Origin: an uncultured OCS116 cluster bacterium
Lineage (GTDB): Bacteria; Pseudomonadota; Alphaproteobacteria; Rhizobiales; TMED25
DNA length: 64,000 bases
Direction: 5' to 3'
NCBI GenBank assembly: GCA_902613795.1
Contig: CACMIP010000002.1
Location: 17,466-81,465 of the forward strand
Shown here piece after piece: positions 48,163 to 57,959 of this stretch. A program made the position numbers and the translations under genes. Each line of letters starts with the position of its first letter. The stretch's first letter is position 1. The notes under the pieces were generated by a model. It did no database searches. It saw only the letters and a list, made by a program, of their open reading frames with translations, and was not told the DNA's origin.

Positions 48163-48428
48163 TGGCGAGACTAATAATATTACATCTACTAATTGTATCA
48201 ATCCCATTTATAATAATGGGATTCTTTTATATTTTTAGAGGCAGAACTAGTGAACTTAAAAATATACCCAGAATTCATGGCTACAAATTGCTCATATTAG
48301 GTTTATCTATTTCTATAATAATTTTCTATCTAAACCCACTGCTCTCTGGCGTATCAAGAGATAATAACTATACACCTCCTTATATAGAGGAAGGGAAAAT
48401 TATTTCAGGTAATGTAAGTGAGAATTAG
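48162..48428 (+). CDS. Small two-helix membrane protein, DUF6111-like
   Basis: An 88-residue protein with two membrane helices (residues about 4-24, LIILHLLIVSIPFIIMGFFY, and 42-62, YKLLILGLSISIIIFYLNP) and a short hydrophilic C-terminus containing DNNYTPPYIEEGKI. In alphaproteobacteria a protein of this kind (DUF6111) sits between the NUDIX gene and cca. Function unknown. Overlap by one base with the NUDIX gene and a nine-base gap to cca show cotranscription. Confidence 0.75.
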   Translation: MARLIILHLLIVSIPFIIMGFFYIFRGRTSELKNIPRIHGYKLLILGLSISIIIFYLNPLLSGVSRDNNYTPPYIEEGKIISGNVSEN

Positions 48429-48437
48429 AAGTTATTT

Positions 48438-49691
48438 ATGGGAAAAATCCTACCAATAGATAAATATAGCCGAAAAAAAATTGATGTAAGTAGCATCTTA
48501 AATAATGATATTCGAAAGTTATATACTCAATTTTCAGAAAGTGGATTTCATTTGTTAATTGCTGGAGGCGCTGTTCGAGATCTTATTTTAAACCAGAAAC
48601 CAAACGATATTGATTTTGTTACAAATGCTACACCAGACGAAATTCTTCAAAAACTTGGGAATAATATGGAATATAGCATTATTGAGCATGCAAAAAGATA
48701 TGGCTGCATTACTTTCGTAACGGGTAGTAAAAAATACGAAGTGACCTCTTTAAGGGTAGATATAAAAACTTTTGGTAGGGCCGCTAACATTGAATTTACA
48801 AATGATCTCTACAGTGATGCTATGAGGCGGGATTTCTCTTGCAATTCTCTATATTTATCATTTGACGGCACTGTTTACGATCCCTTGAATGCTTACGCAG
48901 ACATAGTAAGCCGTATAGTAAGATTTAATGGTGATGCACGGATGAGGATATTGGAAGACCATCTAAGAATTCTCAGATATCTCAGATTCTCATCCAGTCT
49001 CAAGGCGGTGATGAACCGCGATGAATTAGAGATATGCCTATCGGAAAAGACCTTATTACTCAAATTATCAAAAGAGAAAATAAAAGATGAGTTGATAAAG
49101 TTAATCCAATCAATCAAATCGCCAGATATCATAGCAAAGCTTCATCTGAGAGATTTTTTTGATCTCTTTAACATAAAAATAAATGACTGTACTCACATAC
49201 CGAAACTTATATCAGTAAAGGAAATATTTGATGGTTTTTTTCAAAATCCTCTATTTGAGCTCAGTCTAGCCCTTGATAACTCTATACCTGTAGATAGTAT
49301 CTTTGAGTCTCTAAGAGCGATTAAGTTTACAAATAATGAGATAAAGCAAATTAAAATATTCTTGGAATTAATTAATCAATGCAAGACTCCAATTTCAGAT
49401 AATATTGATGCTTATATTTATAAATATGGGAGGGAATTTACGAGATACGCTGTTATTATATCTTGGTTGATTGGGTCAAAAAATATACAAAATAAATTTC
49501 CCGTCAAATTATTAAATAGTGTAAGTGAAAAAATTATTCCTAACTTCCCCGTTCAATCAACAGATATATTGGAATTAGGTGTGAAGCCAGGAAAAGAGGT
49601 GGGTCAAATTATAAAAAAACTTGAGAATAATTGGCTATCAAGTAATTGTCGGCTGACTAGACGTGAACTTCTTGAAATAATAGGCACATAA
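48438..49691 (+). CDS. cca: CCA tRNA nucleotidyltransferase / poly(A) polymerase family
   Basis: Adds or repairs the 3' CCA of tRNAs. The 417 residues contain the nucleotidyltransferase motif LLIAGGAVRDLILNQKPNDIDFVT (residues about 34-57, DxD), the RRDFSCNSLYL motif and the RNA-binding DHLRILRYLRFSSSL helix. The single tRNA in this window does encode CCA, so the enzyme may act in repair or on other tRNAs. It abuts hemF tail to tail with no spacer. Confidence 0.92.
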   Translation: MGKILPIDKYSRKKIDVSSILNNDIRKLYTQFSESGFHLLIAGGAVRDLILNQKPNDIDFVTNATPDEILQKLGNNMEYSIIEHAKRYGCITFVTGSKKYEVTSLRVDIKTFGRAANIEFTNDLYSDAMRRDFSCNSLYLSFDGTVYDPLNAYADIVSRIVRFNGDARMRILEDHLRILRYLRFSSSLKAVMNRDELEICLSEKTLLLKLSKEKIKDELIKLIQSIKSPDIIAKLHLRDFFDLFNIKINDCTHIPKLISVKEIFDGFFQNPLFELSLALDNSIPVDSIFESLRAIKFTNNEIKQIKIFLELINQCKTPISDNIDAYIYKYGREFTRYAVIISWLIGSKNIQNKFPVKLLNSVSEKIIPNFPVQSTDILELGVKPGKEVGQIIKKLENNWLSSNCRLTRRELLEIIGT

Positions 49692-50564
49692 TTACCAACT
49701 GACCAAAGGGGGTAATGACGATAAAATTGAGTCAATATTTCCACCAGTCTTTAAGCCAAATAATGTACCTTTGTCATACATTAAGTTAAATTCGACGTAC
49801 CTACCCCTGAAATGTAATTGTTCTTGCTTTTGTTTTTCTGACCAAGTTTTATCGATATTGTCTTGAATAATAATTTTATAAACTTCGATAAAATTATCGC
49901 CGACTTGTTTAAGGAATGACAAATCACTGCTCGAATTATTTGACTTGTAGTTGTCGAAAAAGATACCGCCAGTGCCTCTATTTTCATTTCTATGCTTTAA
50001 ATGAAAATAAGCATCACAATTTTTTTTAAATTCATCATATTTATTGATTAATGAATTTTCACAAGCAGACTTTAAATATTTGTGAAAAAGAACTGTATCT
50101 CTATCTTTTTCTGACCTTTTTATTTTAAGCATAGGGGTTAAATCAGCTCCACCACCAAACCAATATTTATCTGTAACAATCATTCTAAGGTTGAGATGTG
50201 CAGAGGGTATAAAAGGGCTTTGAGGATGGATAATTACTGAAATGCCTGAAGCCCAAAAATCACTTTCTTTACTTTTCTGATCATTTAGTGCACCACTGGG
50301 TAGCTGGCCATATACTGTTGACAGGTGGACTCCAGCTTTTTCAATAATAGATCCCCTCAGGATACTTGAAATACCACCACCACCTTCATTTCTGATCCAC
50401 TCATTCACATGAAATTTTTTATCGGCGTTTGATTGATTTTTTTCGTATGATTCTAGGGTTTCACATAGGTTATCACGTAATGTCTTGAAAACTATTGCAG
50501 CCTCTTCCCTTAAGGATTTTGTATTATCGAGAATATTTTTATGAATTTTTTTTTGATATTTCAT
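49692..50564 (-). CDS. hemF: Oxygen-dependent coproporphyrinogen III oxidase
   Basis: Oxidatively decarboxylates coproporphyrinogen III in haem synthesis. The 290 residues hold GGGISSILRGSIIEKAGVHLSTVYG, SVIIHPQSPFIPSAHLNLRM, YWFGGGADLTPM, HLKHRNENRGTGGIFFDNY and GRYVEFNLMYDKGTLFGLKTGGN. All these blocks are signature regions. It is followed on the minus strand after trmL by six bases. Length is normal. Confidence 0.96.
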   Translation of the reverse strand: MKYQKKIHKNILDNTKSLREEAAIVFKTLRDNLCETLESYEKNQSNADKKFHVNEWIRNEGGGGISSILRGSIIEKAGVHLSTVYGQLPSGALNDQKSKESDFWASGISVIIHPQSPFIPSAHLNLRMIVTDKYWFGGGADLTPMLKIKRSEKDRDTVLFHKYLKSACENSLINKYDEFKKNCDAYFHLKHRNENRGTGGIFFDNYKSNNSSSDLSFLKQVGDNFIEVYKIIIQDNIDKTWSEKQKQEQLHFRGRYVEFNLMYDKGTLFGLKTGGNIDSILSSLPPLVSW

Positions 50565-50570
50565 ATCACA

Positions 50571-51014
50571 TCAGGTTGAGATTTGTCTAATCGCTTCGCT
50601 CATTATTATAGCGCAAGAATTTGATACGTTAAATGATCTAATGTTATTTTGCATTATTATTCTGATTCTTATATCTGATTTTTCATGTACTGCATCTGGC
50701 ACACCAGAGCTCTCTCTCCCAAAAACTATTATATCACTCGTTTGATATTGTATATCTAGATAGGACTGACTAGCTTTTGTTGTTGCTAATAAAATCCTTT
50801 TTGACTGAGATCTAGACCATGAGTAGAATTTATCCCATGACTCGTGCCTGACTAATTCAAGATATTCCAGATAATCCATTGCCACTCTTTTAAGTCTTTT
50901 ATCATCAATCATAAAACCTGCAGGCTCAATTATGTGGAGTGTAAATCCAAAGCACGCCGCTAGGCGAATAATTGAACCAGTATTTTGAGGAATATCTGGC
51001 TGATAGAGGGCCAC
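50571..51014 (-). CDS. trmL: tRNA (cytidine/uridine-34 2'-O)-methyltransferase TrmL
   Basis: SPOUT methyltransferase that methylates the ribose of the wobble base of tRNA-Leu. It has the N-terminal LYQPDIPQNTGSIIRLAACFG, KRVAMDYLEY, IVFGRESSGVP and the knotted C-terminal IRIIMQNNIRSFNVSNSCAIIMSEA. The 147-residue frame opens at GTG 51014, giving MALYQPD; homologues usually have two more residues, so a rarer start slightly upstream is possible. It is divergent from petABC. Confidence 0.9.
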   Translation of the reverse strand: MALYQPDIPQNTGSIIRLAACFGFTLHIIEPAGFMIDDKRLKRVAMDYLEYLELVRHESWDKFYSWSRSQSKRILLATTKASQSYLDIQYQTSDIIVFGRESSGVPDAVHEKSDIRIRIIMQNNIRSFNVSNSCAIIMSEAIRQIST

Positions 51015-51132
51015 AGATAATTTATTTTTCTGAATTTCTCTGTCCTGTCTGTTTAAAAATTGTTAAATATTCTTATATATGTATTTGTAGTTCATGTTTT
51101 TGTAATTTACAACAAAAAATCAATAATAACAT

Positions 51133-51177
51133 GTATAAATATATAGCATTTTTTTTTAAATCAGTATAAATATATAG
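51133..51177. repeat. Two 14-base direct repeats upstream of petA
   Basis: GTATAAATATATAG occurs at 51133-51146 and again at 51164-51177, 31 bases apart (about three helical turns) and separated by a T-rich stretch. The second copy ends six bases before the first purine run of the petA ribosome region. They could be duplicated -10 elements or paired protein sites; a slippage origin in AT-rich DNA is the dull alternative. The rest of the 181-base trmL/petA spacer shows nothing I can support. Confidence 0.6.
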
Positions 51178-51195
51178 AGGAATTAAGAGGGCAAA

Positions 51196-51771
51196 TTGTC
51201 AGACAAAGATCCAAAGCAACCATCACGTAGAGATTTCATTTTTTTAGCCACAGGTGCCTTTGCTGCAGTAGGAGCTGCAAGCATCGCATGGCCAATAGTT
51301 GATCAAATGAATCCTGATGCGACGGCGCTTGCATTATCGAAAATTGAAGTAGACATCAGTCAACTTGAGAGAGGTCAAGCAATCACGGTCAAGTGGAGAG
51401 GAAAACCTGTTTTTATTCGAAGGAGAACTGAAGAAGAAATCCAGATGGCCTCACGTGTGGACATTGATAGCTTACCTGACAATAACGCCCGAAATTATAA
51501 TTTGAGCCCTGATTCAGCTGCATCAGATGAAAATAGGTCGCTCGATGAAAACGGAGAATGGCTAGTAATGGTAGGGGTTTGTACGCATCTTGGGTGCGTT
51601 CCAAAGGGTCAATCTCTGGGGGATTCTAAAGGGGATTTTGGGGGCTGGTATTGCCCTTGCCATGGTTCGCATTATGATACTGCTGGTAGAATAAGAAAAG
51701 GTCCAGCAGCTAAAAATCTTGATATACCAGCGGCAGAATTTATAAATCAAAACGTTATAAGGATAGGTTAG
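51196..51771 (+). CDS. petA: Ubiquinol-cytochrome c reductase, Rieske iron-sulfur subunit
   Basis: Rieske subunit of complex III. The 191 residues start with a twin-arginine signal-anchor ([20 protein letters not shown]). The cluster ligands are CTHLGC and CPCHGS near residues 130-160. The TTG start at 51196 is preceded by AAGAGGG. It is the first gene of petABC, with the cytochrome b gene seven bases on. Length is normal for the class. Confidence 0.96.
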   Translation: MSDKDPKQPSRRDFIFLATGAFAAVGAASIAWPIVDQMNPDATALALSKIEVDISQLERGQAITVKWRGKPVFIRRRTEEEIQMASRVDIDSLPDNNARNYNLSPDSAASDENRSLDENGEWLVMVGVCTHLGCVPKGQSLGDSKGDFGGWYCPCHGSHYDTAGRIRKGPAAKNLDIPAAEFINQNVIRIG

Positions 51772-51778
51772 TAATATA

Positions 51779-53038
51779 ATGAGTAAAGAATCTACATATA
51801 TTCCAAAATCGGGCTTCTCGAAGTGGTTTGACCAGAGACTGCCATTACCAAGAATGCTTCATGACAACATAAATGCATTTCCAACACCAAGAAACCTTAA
51901 CTATTGGTATACATTTGGTGGAATTTTGACATTCTGTCTCGTGACGCAAATAGTTACGGGCATAGTTCTCGCGATGCACTATACTGCCGACGCAGGACTT
52001 GCATTTGCATCTGTTGAGCACATAATGCGGAATGTAAATTATGGTTGGCTTATAAGATACATTCATGCTGTTGGAGCATCGATGTTCTTCTTGGCCGTTT
52101 ATGTGCATATTTTTAGAGGTTTATATTATGGATCATACAAAGCGCCAAGGGAAATCCTATGGATACTTGGTGTGGTCATATATTTGTTAATGGTGATTAC
52201 TGCCTTTATGGGCTATGTCTTACCTTGGGGACAAATGAGTTTCTGGGGCGCCACTGTTATAACCAATCTATTTTCTGTGATACCGGTTGTGGGTACAACA
52301 ATCACTGAATGGCTATGGGGTGGCTTTGCCGTAGATAATGCTACATTAAAAAGATTTTTTAGTTTGCACTACTTGATGCCCTTCATGATCTTTGGTGTAG
52401 TAATTTTACACATTTGGTCACTTCATGTTACAGGTAACAATAACCCTGTTGGGGTTAGCGTCAAGGAAAAGCAGGATACAGTGCCATTTGCTCCTTATTA
52501 CACGGTAAAAGATGCATTTTCATTGGTTTGCTTTTTGATCTTATTTGCTTGGTTTATATTTTTTAATCCAAATATATTAGGTCATACAGATAACTATATA
52601 ATGGCTGATCCATTAGTGACTCCAGCTCATATTGTGCCAGAATGGTACCTACTGCCATTTTATGCAATACTTAGAGCTATTCCATCAAAGCTTGGTGGAG
52701 TATTAGTGATGGGTGCTGCAATAGCGATACTATTCATTTTGCCATGGCTTGACACATCAAAAGTGAGGTCAGCTACTTTTAGACCATTGTACAAGCAATT
52801 TTATTGGATATTTGTAGTGAATTGCATTGCCCTTGGATATCTTGGTTCCCAGAATCCAGAAGGTTTATTTTTAGTTGCATCCAGAATATGTACTGCATAC
52901 TACTTCATACATTTTCTTCTTGTGCTTCCAATATTAGGGTTGGTTGAGAAGCCAAAGCCCATTCCCGAGAGCATAACTAAAGCTGTTCTTGAAAAAATGG
53001 AAATAAGGAATATGAAAGAAAAAAGCGCGGAGGCCTAG
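51779..53038 (+). CDS. petB: Cytochrome b of the bc1 complex
   Basis: Membrane cytochrome carrying haems bL and bH and both quinone sites. The 419 residues show eight hydrophobic helices. Haem-ligand histidines lie in the [24 protein letters not shown] region and the [22 protein letters not shown] region. The Qo motif PEWY is present in [15 protein letters not shown]. The C-terminus ends in a charged tail. Central to petABC. Confidence 0.97.
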   Translation: MSKESTYIPKSGFSKWFDQRLPLPRMLHDNINAFPTPRNLNYWYTFGGILTFCLVTQIVTGIVLAMHYTADAGLAFASVEHIMRNVNYGWLIRYIHAVGASMFFLAVYVHIFRGLYYGSYKAPREILWILGVVIYLLMVITAFMGYVLPWGQMSFWGATVITNLFSVIPVVGTTITEWLWGGFAVDNATLKRFFSLHYLMPFMIFGVVILHIWSLHVTGNNNPVGVSVKEKQDTVPFAPYYTVKDAFSLVCFLILFAWFIFFNPNILGHTDNYIMADPLVTPAHIVPEWYLLPFYAILRAIPSKLGGVLVMGAAIAILFILPWLDTSKVRSATFRPLYKQFYWIFVVNCIALGYLGSQNPEGLFLVASRICTAYYFIHFLLVLPILGLVEKPKPIPESITKAVLEKMEIRNMKEKSAEA

Positions 53039-53047
53039 CTAAAATAA

Positions 53048-53896
53048 ATGTTCAAATTATCCGGGTATAATTTCAAGTTTTGTATATTGTTCCAAATTAT
53101 ATTTGTCTTATTTTTTTCGATAAGTGCATTCGCTGCAGGGGAACAAAAAAGAGTTCAGAAGCACGACTGGACTTTTGCTGGAATATTTGGACATTATGAT
53201 GACGCTCAACTTCAGCGTGGTTTTCAAGTGTATCGGGAGGTGTGCTCATCTTGTCACTCAATGAACTATGTATATTACAGAAATTTAGCTGAAGAAGGTG
53301 GCCCAGGTTTTACTGTTGAAGAAGTCAAAGTCATTGCATCAGAGGATATGATAATTGATGGACCTGATGACTACGGAGAAATGTTCGAAAGACCAGGAAA
53401 GCCGAGTGATACGTTTGTTTCGCCATACGCCAATCAAAATGAAGCGCGTGCATCAAACGGTGGCGCATATCCTCCAGATTTTAGTGTACTCGCAAAAGCT
53501 AGAAGTACACTTAGAGGCTTCCCTTGGTGGTTTGTTGACTTATTTACAGGGTATCAAGAGCAGGGTGTAGATTATATTTACGCTCTCTTGAATGGGTATA
53601 GTGAACCACCTGATGACTTTATATTACAATCAGGCATGCATTATAATGAATACTATCCTGGTAATCAGATAGCAATGGGTCAACCGCTCTATGAAGAGTC
53701 TGTTGAATATGCTGACGGAACTGCAGCAAGTGTAGAACAAATGGCAGAAGATGTCTCCGCATTCATGATGTGGGCCGCTGAGCCAAAGCTAGAAATTAGA
53801 AAACAAATGGGTTTCAAGGTTGCTATATTTTTATTTGTTCTTGCTGGCTTGCTATATTATTCAAAGAAGAAAATATGGGCCAGAATTGAACATTAG
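53048..53896 (+). CDS. petC: Cytochrome c1 of the bc1 complex
   Basis: Haem-c subunit passing electrons to soluble cytochrome c. The 282 residues have a signal peptide (CILFQIIFVLFFSISAFAAG), the haem motif CSSCHSMNYVYYRNLAE, the axial-ligand region near VEQMAEDVSAFMMW and a C-terminal anchor helix (VAIFLFVLAGLLYYSKKKIW). It ends the petABC operon; apt starts 21 bases later. Confidence 0.96.
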   Translation: MFKLSGYNFKFCILFQIIFVLFFSISAFAAGEQKRVQKHDWTFAGIFGHYDDAQLQRGFQVYREVCSSCHSMNYVYYRNLAEEGGPGFTVEEVKVIASEDMIIDGPDDYGEMFERPGKPSDTFVSPYANQNEARASNGGAYPPDFSVLAKARSTLRGFPWWFVDLFTGYQEQGVDYIYALLNGYSEPPDDFILQSGMHYNEYYPGNQIAMGQPLYEESVEYADGTAASVEQMAEDVSAFMMWAAEPKLEIRKQMGFKVAIFLFVLAGLLYYSKKKIWARIEH

Positions 53897-53917
53897 AACC
53901 AATAAGTAAGAGATCTA

Positions 53918-54448
53918 TTGAAAAACAATATAAATTATCTTGAAAAGAAAATACGTGCGATAAAAGACTATCCCAAACCGGGTATCATTTATCGCGACAT
54001 TACACCTCTTTTAAGAGACCCACAGGCCTTCTCACTTGCAATTGACCTATGTTGTGAAAAAGTGGATCGCGATATCGATTTAATAGCTGCAATTGATGCA
54101 AGAGGTTTTATTTTAGGTTCTGCTATCGCATACAAGTCCGGAAAAGGAATCATCCCAATTCGTAAAATGAATAAGCTACCATATAATGTAATAGCAGAAA
54201 AATATTCCCTAGAGTATGGTCATGATCAAATTGAATTACATACTGACTCAATCGAGGAAGGACAAAAAATAGTTTTGGTTGATGATGTTTTGGCAACCGG
54301 TGGAACAACAGAAGCTGCTGTAAAACTTATCGATAGGTTAGGGGGTCAGTTGTGCGCGATCATTTTCTTATTAGAACTCAAAGGCCTGAATGGTCGCTCA
54401 AAGATAGCAAAATATGCAGATAACATTCACTCCCTGATCGAATTTTAG
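53918..54448 (+). CDS. apt: Adenine phosphoribosyltransferase
   Basis: Salvages adenine to AMP using PRPP. The 176 residues show the N-terminal IKDYPKPGIIYRDITPLLRDP, IDARGFILGSAIAYKSGKG and the PRPP motif KIVLVDDVLATGGTTEAA (residues about 122-139). The TTG start follows a purine-rich GTAAGAGA. It overlaps ychF tail to tail by four bases. The PRPP needed is supplied by the prs gene at 56923-57879. Confidence 0.95.
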   Translation: MKNNINYLEKKIRAIKDYPKPGIIYRDITPLLRDPQAFSLAIDLCCEKVDRDIDLIAAIDARGFILGSAIAYKSGKGIIPIRKMNKLPYNVIAEKYSLEYGHDQIELHTDSIEEGQKIVLVDDVLATGGTTEAAVKLIDRLGGQLCAIIFLLELKGLNGRSKIAKYADNIHSLIEF

Positions 54449-55542
54449 TTATTGCTCCTGAAGTGCATAACATCGCCGTCTTGAACTATATATTCCTTAC
54501 CCTCAAGCCTCATTTTACCAGCCTCCTTCGCTCCTTGTTCCCCATTATAATTACAAAAATCTATATATGATGTGGTTTCTGCTCTAATGAAACCTTTTTC
54601 AAAATCTGTGTGAATAACAGATGCAGCTTTTGGTGCTAATGTATTCTTTTTTATGGTCCAGGCCCTTGTTTCTTTCTGGCCACTTGTAAAATATGTTATA
54701 AGATCAAGAATGTAATAACCTGTTTTGATGACTTTAGTTAGCCCCGTTTCATTGAGTCCAATACTTTTCAAATACTCATCCTTCTCCAGTTCGTCTAGGA
54801 TTGATAGCTCTGATTCTGTCGAGGCTGAGATGGTTATGCAATGGGAGTTTGATTTTGATACAAAGTCGTGAACTTCCTTGGAAAGTATATTTCCTGAAGC
54901 TGCATCTGACTCTTCAACATTACAAATATAAAAGATTGGTTTAGATGTGAGAAGATTTAATTCGGCATAGATCTTCTTATGCATATCGTCGACTTTGAAT
55001 TCCCTTGCTTGTTTTCCAGAGTCTAAAAAAGTTATGATCTTATCAATAAGCTCATATGTTGATTTTGCTAGTTCGTCATTTCCCTTTATTTTGCGTTCCA
55101 GCCCATTTTTACGATTTTCCAGATTTTGTATATCAGCAAGTAGTAACTCAGTCTCAATCGACTGGATATCTGATATCGGATCTATCTTATTATTTACGTG
55201 GGTGACATTATCATTTTCGAAGCATCTTACAACATGCGCTATTGCATCTGTATCTCTTATGTTTGATAAAAATTTATTACCAAGACCTTCTCCTTTGGAT
55301 GCACCCTCAACTAAACCTGCTATATCGACAAAATTCAATTTTGTTGGTATTGTATTTATTGATTTTGATATCTTACTCAAATTTATAAGCCTTTCATCAG
55401 GAACTGAAACCTCTCCTATATTTGGCTCAATGGTACAAAATGGGTAATTACTAGCCTCAGCATTTGCAGTCTGAGTTAGTGCATTAAATAAAGTTGATTT
55501 TCCAACATTCGGTAGTCCCACAATACCACATTTAAAACCCAT
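54445..55542 (-). CDS. ychF: YchF/Obg-family redox-regulated ATPase
   Basis: OBG-like P-loop protein that prefers ATP and affects translation and oxidative stress response. The 365 residues open with FKCGIVGLPNVGKSTLFNALTQT, have NKFLSNIRDTDAIAHVVRCF and the C-terminal TGS domain ending ETTSYIDFCNYNGEQGAKEAGKMRLEGKEYIVQDGDVMHFR (in segments). It is the last gene of the minus-strand run from lgt and lies nine bases after pth. Confidence 0.96.
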   Translation of the reverse strand: MGFKCGIVGLPNVGKSTLFNALTQTANAEASNYPFCTIEPNIGEVSVPDERLINLSKISKSINTIPTKLNFVDIAGLVEGASKGEGLGNKFLSNIRDTDAIAHVVRCFENDNVTHVNNKIDPISDIQSIETELLLADIQNLENRKNGLERKIKGNDELAKSTYELIDKIITFLDSGKQAREFKVDDMHKKIYAELNLLTSKPIFYICNVEESDAASGNILSKEVHDFVSKSNSHCITISASTESELSILDELEKDEYLKSIGLNETGLTKVIKTGYYILDLITYFTSGQKETRAWTIKKNTLAPKAASVIHTDFEKGFIRAETTSYIDFCNYNGEQGAKEAGKMRLEGKEYIVQDGDVMHFRSNN

Positions 55543-55551
55543 AATTTTCTC

Positions 55552-56163
55552 TCACTTAAATAAACCTAATATTTTTTTTAATGGATTAATTTCTTGGTTT
55601 TGGACTTCGACAAGTTCAAAGTTAATAATGAAGCTCTCTTTTTTATTTAAAATTTCATAGATGTTATTTGTTAGGTAATTCAGAATTTGATTGAGTTTCT
55701 CTTTCTCAGATCCCGTGAAGTTACCCATAACATGACCATTAACCCCCTCCTTATTCCCAGGATGCCCTATACCAAGCCTGACTCTTGTGTAATTATTATC
55801 AATTTTTTTAGAAATTGATTTCAGTCCGTTATGGCCTGCGTTACCGCCTCCAGTTTTAATTCGAATTTTTCCAAATGGGATATCTAGTTCATCATGTAAA
55901 ACTAATATATTTTTTGAGTCTATTTTATAAAAATTTGCAATTCGAAAGACAGCATCGCCAGAATTATTCATGTATGTTTCTGGTTTGATAAGGATAATTC
56001 TATTGTTATCTATTATCGTTTCATAAATAATAGAATTAAATTTCTTTTTAATTTTATAATCTTGTTGTGCAGAAACAATATTATCGATAGCCATATATCC
56101 GATATTATGGCGGGTATATTGGTATTTCCCCCCTGGGTTTCCGAGGCCAACTATTAGTTGCAT
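55552..56163 (-). CDS. pth: Peptidyl-tRNA hydrolase
   Basis: Releases peptides from dropped-off peptidyl-tRNA. The 203 residues start LIVGLGNPGGKYQYTRHNIGYMAI (catalytic His), and contain KPETYMNNSG, VLHDELDIPFGKIRIKTGGGNAGHNGLKSI and RVRLGIGHPG. All catalytic residues (His, Asn, Asp) are visible. It follows rplY by 14 bases, a widely conserved rplY-pth-ychF order. Confidence 0.96.
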   Translation of the reverse strand: MQLIVGLGNPGGKYQYTRHNIGYMAIDNIVSAQQDYKIKKKFNSIIYETIIDNNRIILIKPETYMNNSGDAVFRIANFYKIDSKNILVLHDELDIPFGKIRIKTGGGNAGHNGLKSISKKIDNNYTRVRLGIGHPGNKEGVNGHVMGNFTGSEKEKLNQILNYLTNNIYEILNKKESFIINFELVEVQNQEINPLKKILGLFK

Positions 56164-56177
56164 TGCGCTATTTTTTT

Positions 56178-56828
56178 TTATTCTTGGCTATCTTCATTAT
56201 CAGAGGTTTCTTGTGCTTCACTATCCTCTACCTCTTCTGTTTCATCAGCTTCTTCAGTAATACCTGCAGGGGCAGCAATTGTAGCAATTGTAAAATCTCT
56301 ATCAGTAATTGTGGGCATTACGTCCTCAGGCAAAGTTACTGCTGAAATATGAATTGAGTCACCGGTGTCTGCTTCAGAGAGGTCTACTACGATATTTTCG
56401 GGTATCGCATCAGCTGGGCAAGATAATTCAACATTATAGCGAACAACATTCAGTACCCCACCTTTCTTAATGCCCGGGCAAATATCATCATTTAGGAATG
56501 ATACAGGCACTTCCACCACAACTTTTGCTTCTTTTGATAGCAAAAGAAAGTCAACGTGCAATGGTGTATCTTTTACTGGGTGAATTTGTACATCTTTCGG
56601 TATTACACGTGTTTTTTTTCCATCCAAATTCAAATCATATAATGTTGATAAAAATCTACCAGTTTGGAAGTGCTTTACAAGTACCTTTGTTTCAACAGTT
56701 ATATTTATTGGATCAATACCAGTGCCGTAGAGTATGCCTGGTGTGTTACCATCCCGTCTTATTGCGCGTGAGCCTCCAGTGCCTATTTGGTCTCTAATTT
56801 TAACGTCGATTTCCTGTATATCAGCCAT
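56178..56828 (-). CDS. rplY: Ribosomal protein L25 / Ctc family
   Basis: Binds 5S rRNA on the large subunit. The 216 residues are the long (Ctc/TL5) form. The N-terminal L25 domain contains GTGGSRAIRRDGNTPGILYG and DVQIHPVKDTPLHVDF, a C-terminal beta domain contains NVVRYNVELSCPADAIPENI, and a very acidic tail (ADETEEVEDSEAQETSDNED) closes it. It is between prs and pth on the minus strand. Confidence 0.95.
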   Translation of the reverse strand: MADIQEIDVKIRDQIGTGGSRAIRRDGNTPGILYGTGIDPINITVETKVLVKHFQTGRFLSTLYDLNLDGKKTRVIPKDVQIHPVKDTPLHVDFLLLSKEAKVVVEVPVSFLNDDICPGIKKGGVLNVVRYNVELSCPADAIPENIVVDLSEADTGDSIHISAVTLPEDVMPTITDRDFTIATIAAPAGITEEADETEEVEDSEAQETSDNEDSQE

Positions 56829-56922
56829 TTTATTCTAAATATCTGCTTATGAATTTATTAATAGGTTTTATTATTATTATCTATAAATAATTTTTAGAAA
56901 AAAAGAAAGATTTTTTTAATTA

Positions 56923-57879
56923 TTATATGAAGAGACTTGATACAGATTCTTCATTTGAAGTTCTCATAATTGCATCGCCCAGTAGCTTTGCAACAGAAAT
57001 TATTTTGATTTTTTTAGATCCGGTACCAACAGTTTCGTTTAAGATTGTATCACTTACAACAAGATTTTTTAGATCAGAGCTATTAATTCTCTCAACTGCT
57101 TCACCTGATAGAACACCGTGTGTAATATAAGCACTAACTTCTTTTGCCCCTGACTCCAGTAATTTACTTGCGGCATTACATAATGTTCCACCAGAGTCTA
57201 CAATGTCATCAACGAGTATGCATGACCTTCCATTTACATCCCCTATAATATTCATTACTTCTGATTGACCAGGCTTGTCTCTTCGTTTGTCAACAATTGC
57301 CAATGGCGCACCGCCTATTCTTTCGGCAATAAGTCTTGCCCTTACAACCCCCCCAACATCTGGTGAGACAACTGTAATTTTTTCAACATCCATCGTATCT
57401 TTTATATTTGTTACAATGACAGGTGCAGCCGATAAGTTATCCGTTGGTATGTCAAAAAAACCTTGTATTTGGCCAGCATGAAGATCAATAGTTAAAACTC
57501 TGTCAGCACCTGCATTTGTAATAAGGTTGGCAACTAATTTGGCAGAGATCGGAGTCCTACCTGATGTTCGCCTATCTTGGCGAGCATATCCGTAGTAGGG
57601 GATCACCGCAGTAATTCTACGCGCTGACGACCTTTTTAGGGCATCAATAAGAATTAATAATTCCATTAAATGATCATTAGCAGGATATGATGTTGATTGT
57701 ATGGCAAAAACGTCCTCACCCCTCACGTTCTCGAGAATTTCGACAAATACTTCCATATCAGCAAATCTACGAACGTTGCATTCGGTTAGCGGTATTTTAA
57801 GGTAATCTGTAATATCTTTTGCAAGCCTCATATTTGAGTTTCCTGCAACAATTTTTATGTTTTGATCTCGTCTTTTCAT
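56923..57879 (-). CDS. prs: Ribose-phosphate pyrophosphokinase
   Basis: Makes PRPP from ribose-5-phosphate and ATP for purine, pyrimidine, histidine and tryptophan synthesis. The 318 residues have [35 protein letters not shown], the ATP/metal loop [26 protein letters not shown] (in segments), [16 protein letters not shown] and the PRPP motif [19 protein letters not shown]. It is 94 bases upstream of rplY and 80 bases after pgeF. Confidence 0.97.
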   Translation of the reverse strand: MKRRDQNIKIVAGNSNMRLAKDITDYLKIPLTECNVRRFADMEVFVEILENVRGEDVFAIQSTSYPANDHLMELLILIDALKRSSARRITAVIPYYGYARQDRRTSGRTPISAKLVANLITNAGADRVLTIDLHAGQIQGFFDIPTDNLSAAPVIVTNIKDTMDVEKITVVSPDVGGVVRARLIAERIGGAPLAIVDKRRDKPGQSEVMNIIGDVNGRSCILVDDIVDSGGTLCNAASKLLESGAKEVSAYITHGVLSGEAVERINSSDLKNLVVSDTILNETVGTGSKKIKIISVAKLLGDAIMRTSNEESVSSLFI

Positions 57880-57959
57880 ACCAAGTCGTAGAATTAATTA
57901 TTTTTACAATAGCACTTTATAACAATAAGTAAATATTTAGGTCTTTTTATAGAGTGTAT

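Noticed and set aside
54995..55447. 150-codon plus-strand frame opposite ychF
   Set aside because: Entirely inside ychF on the other strand, low-complexity Ser/Phe/Leu composition, no family resemblance.
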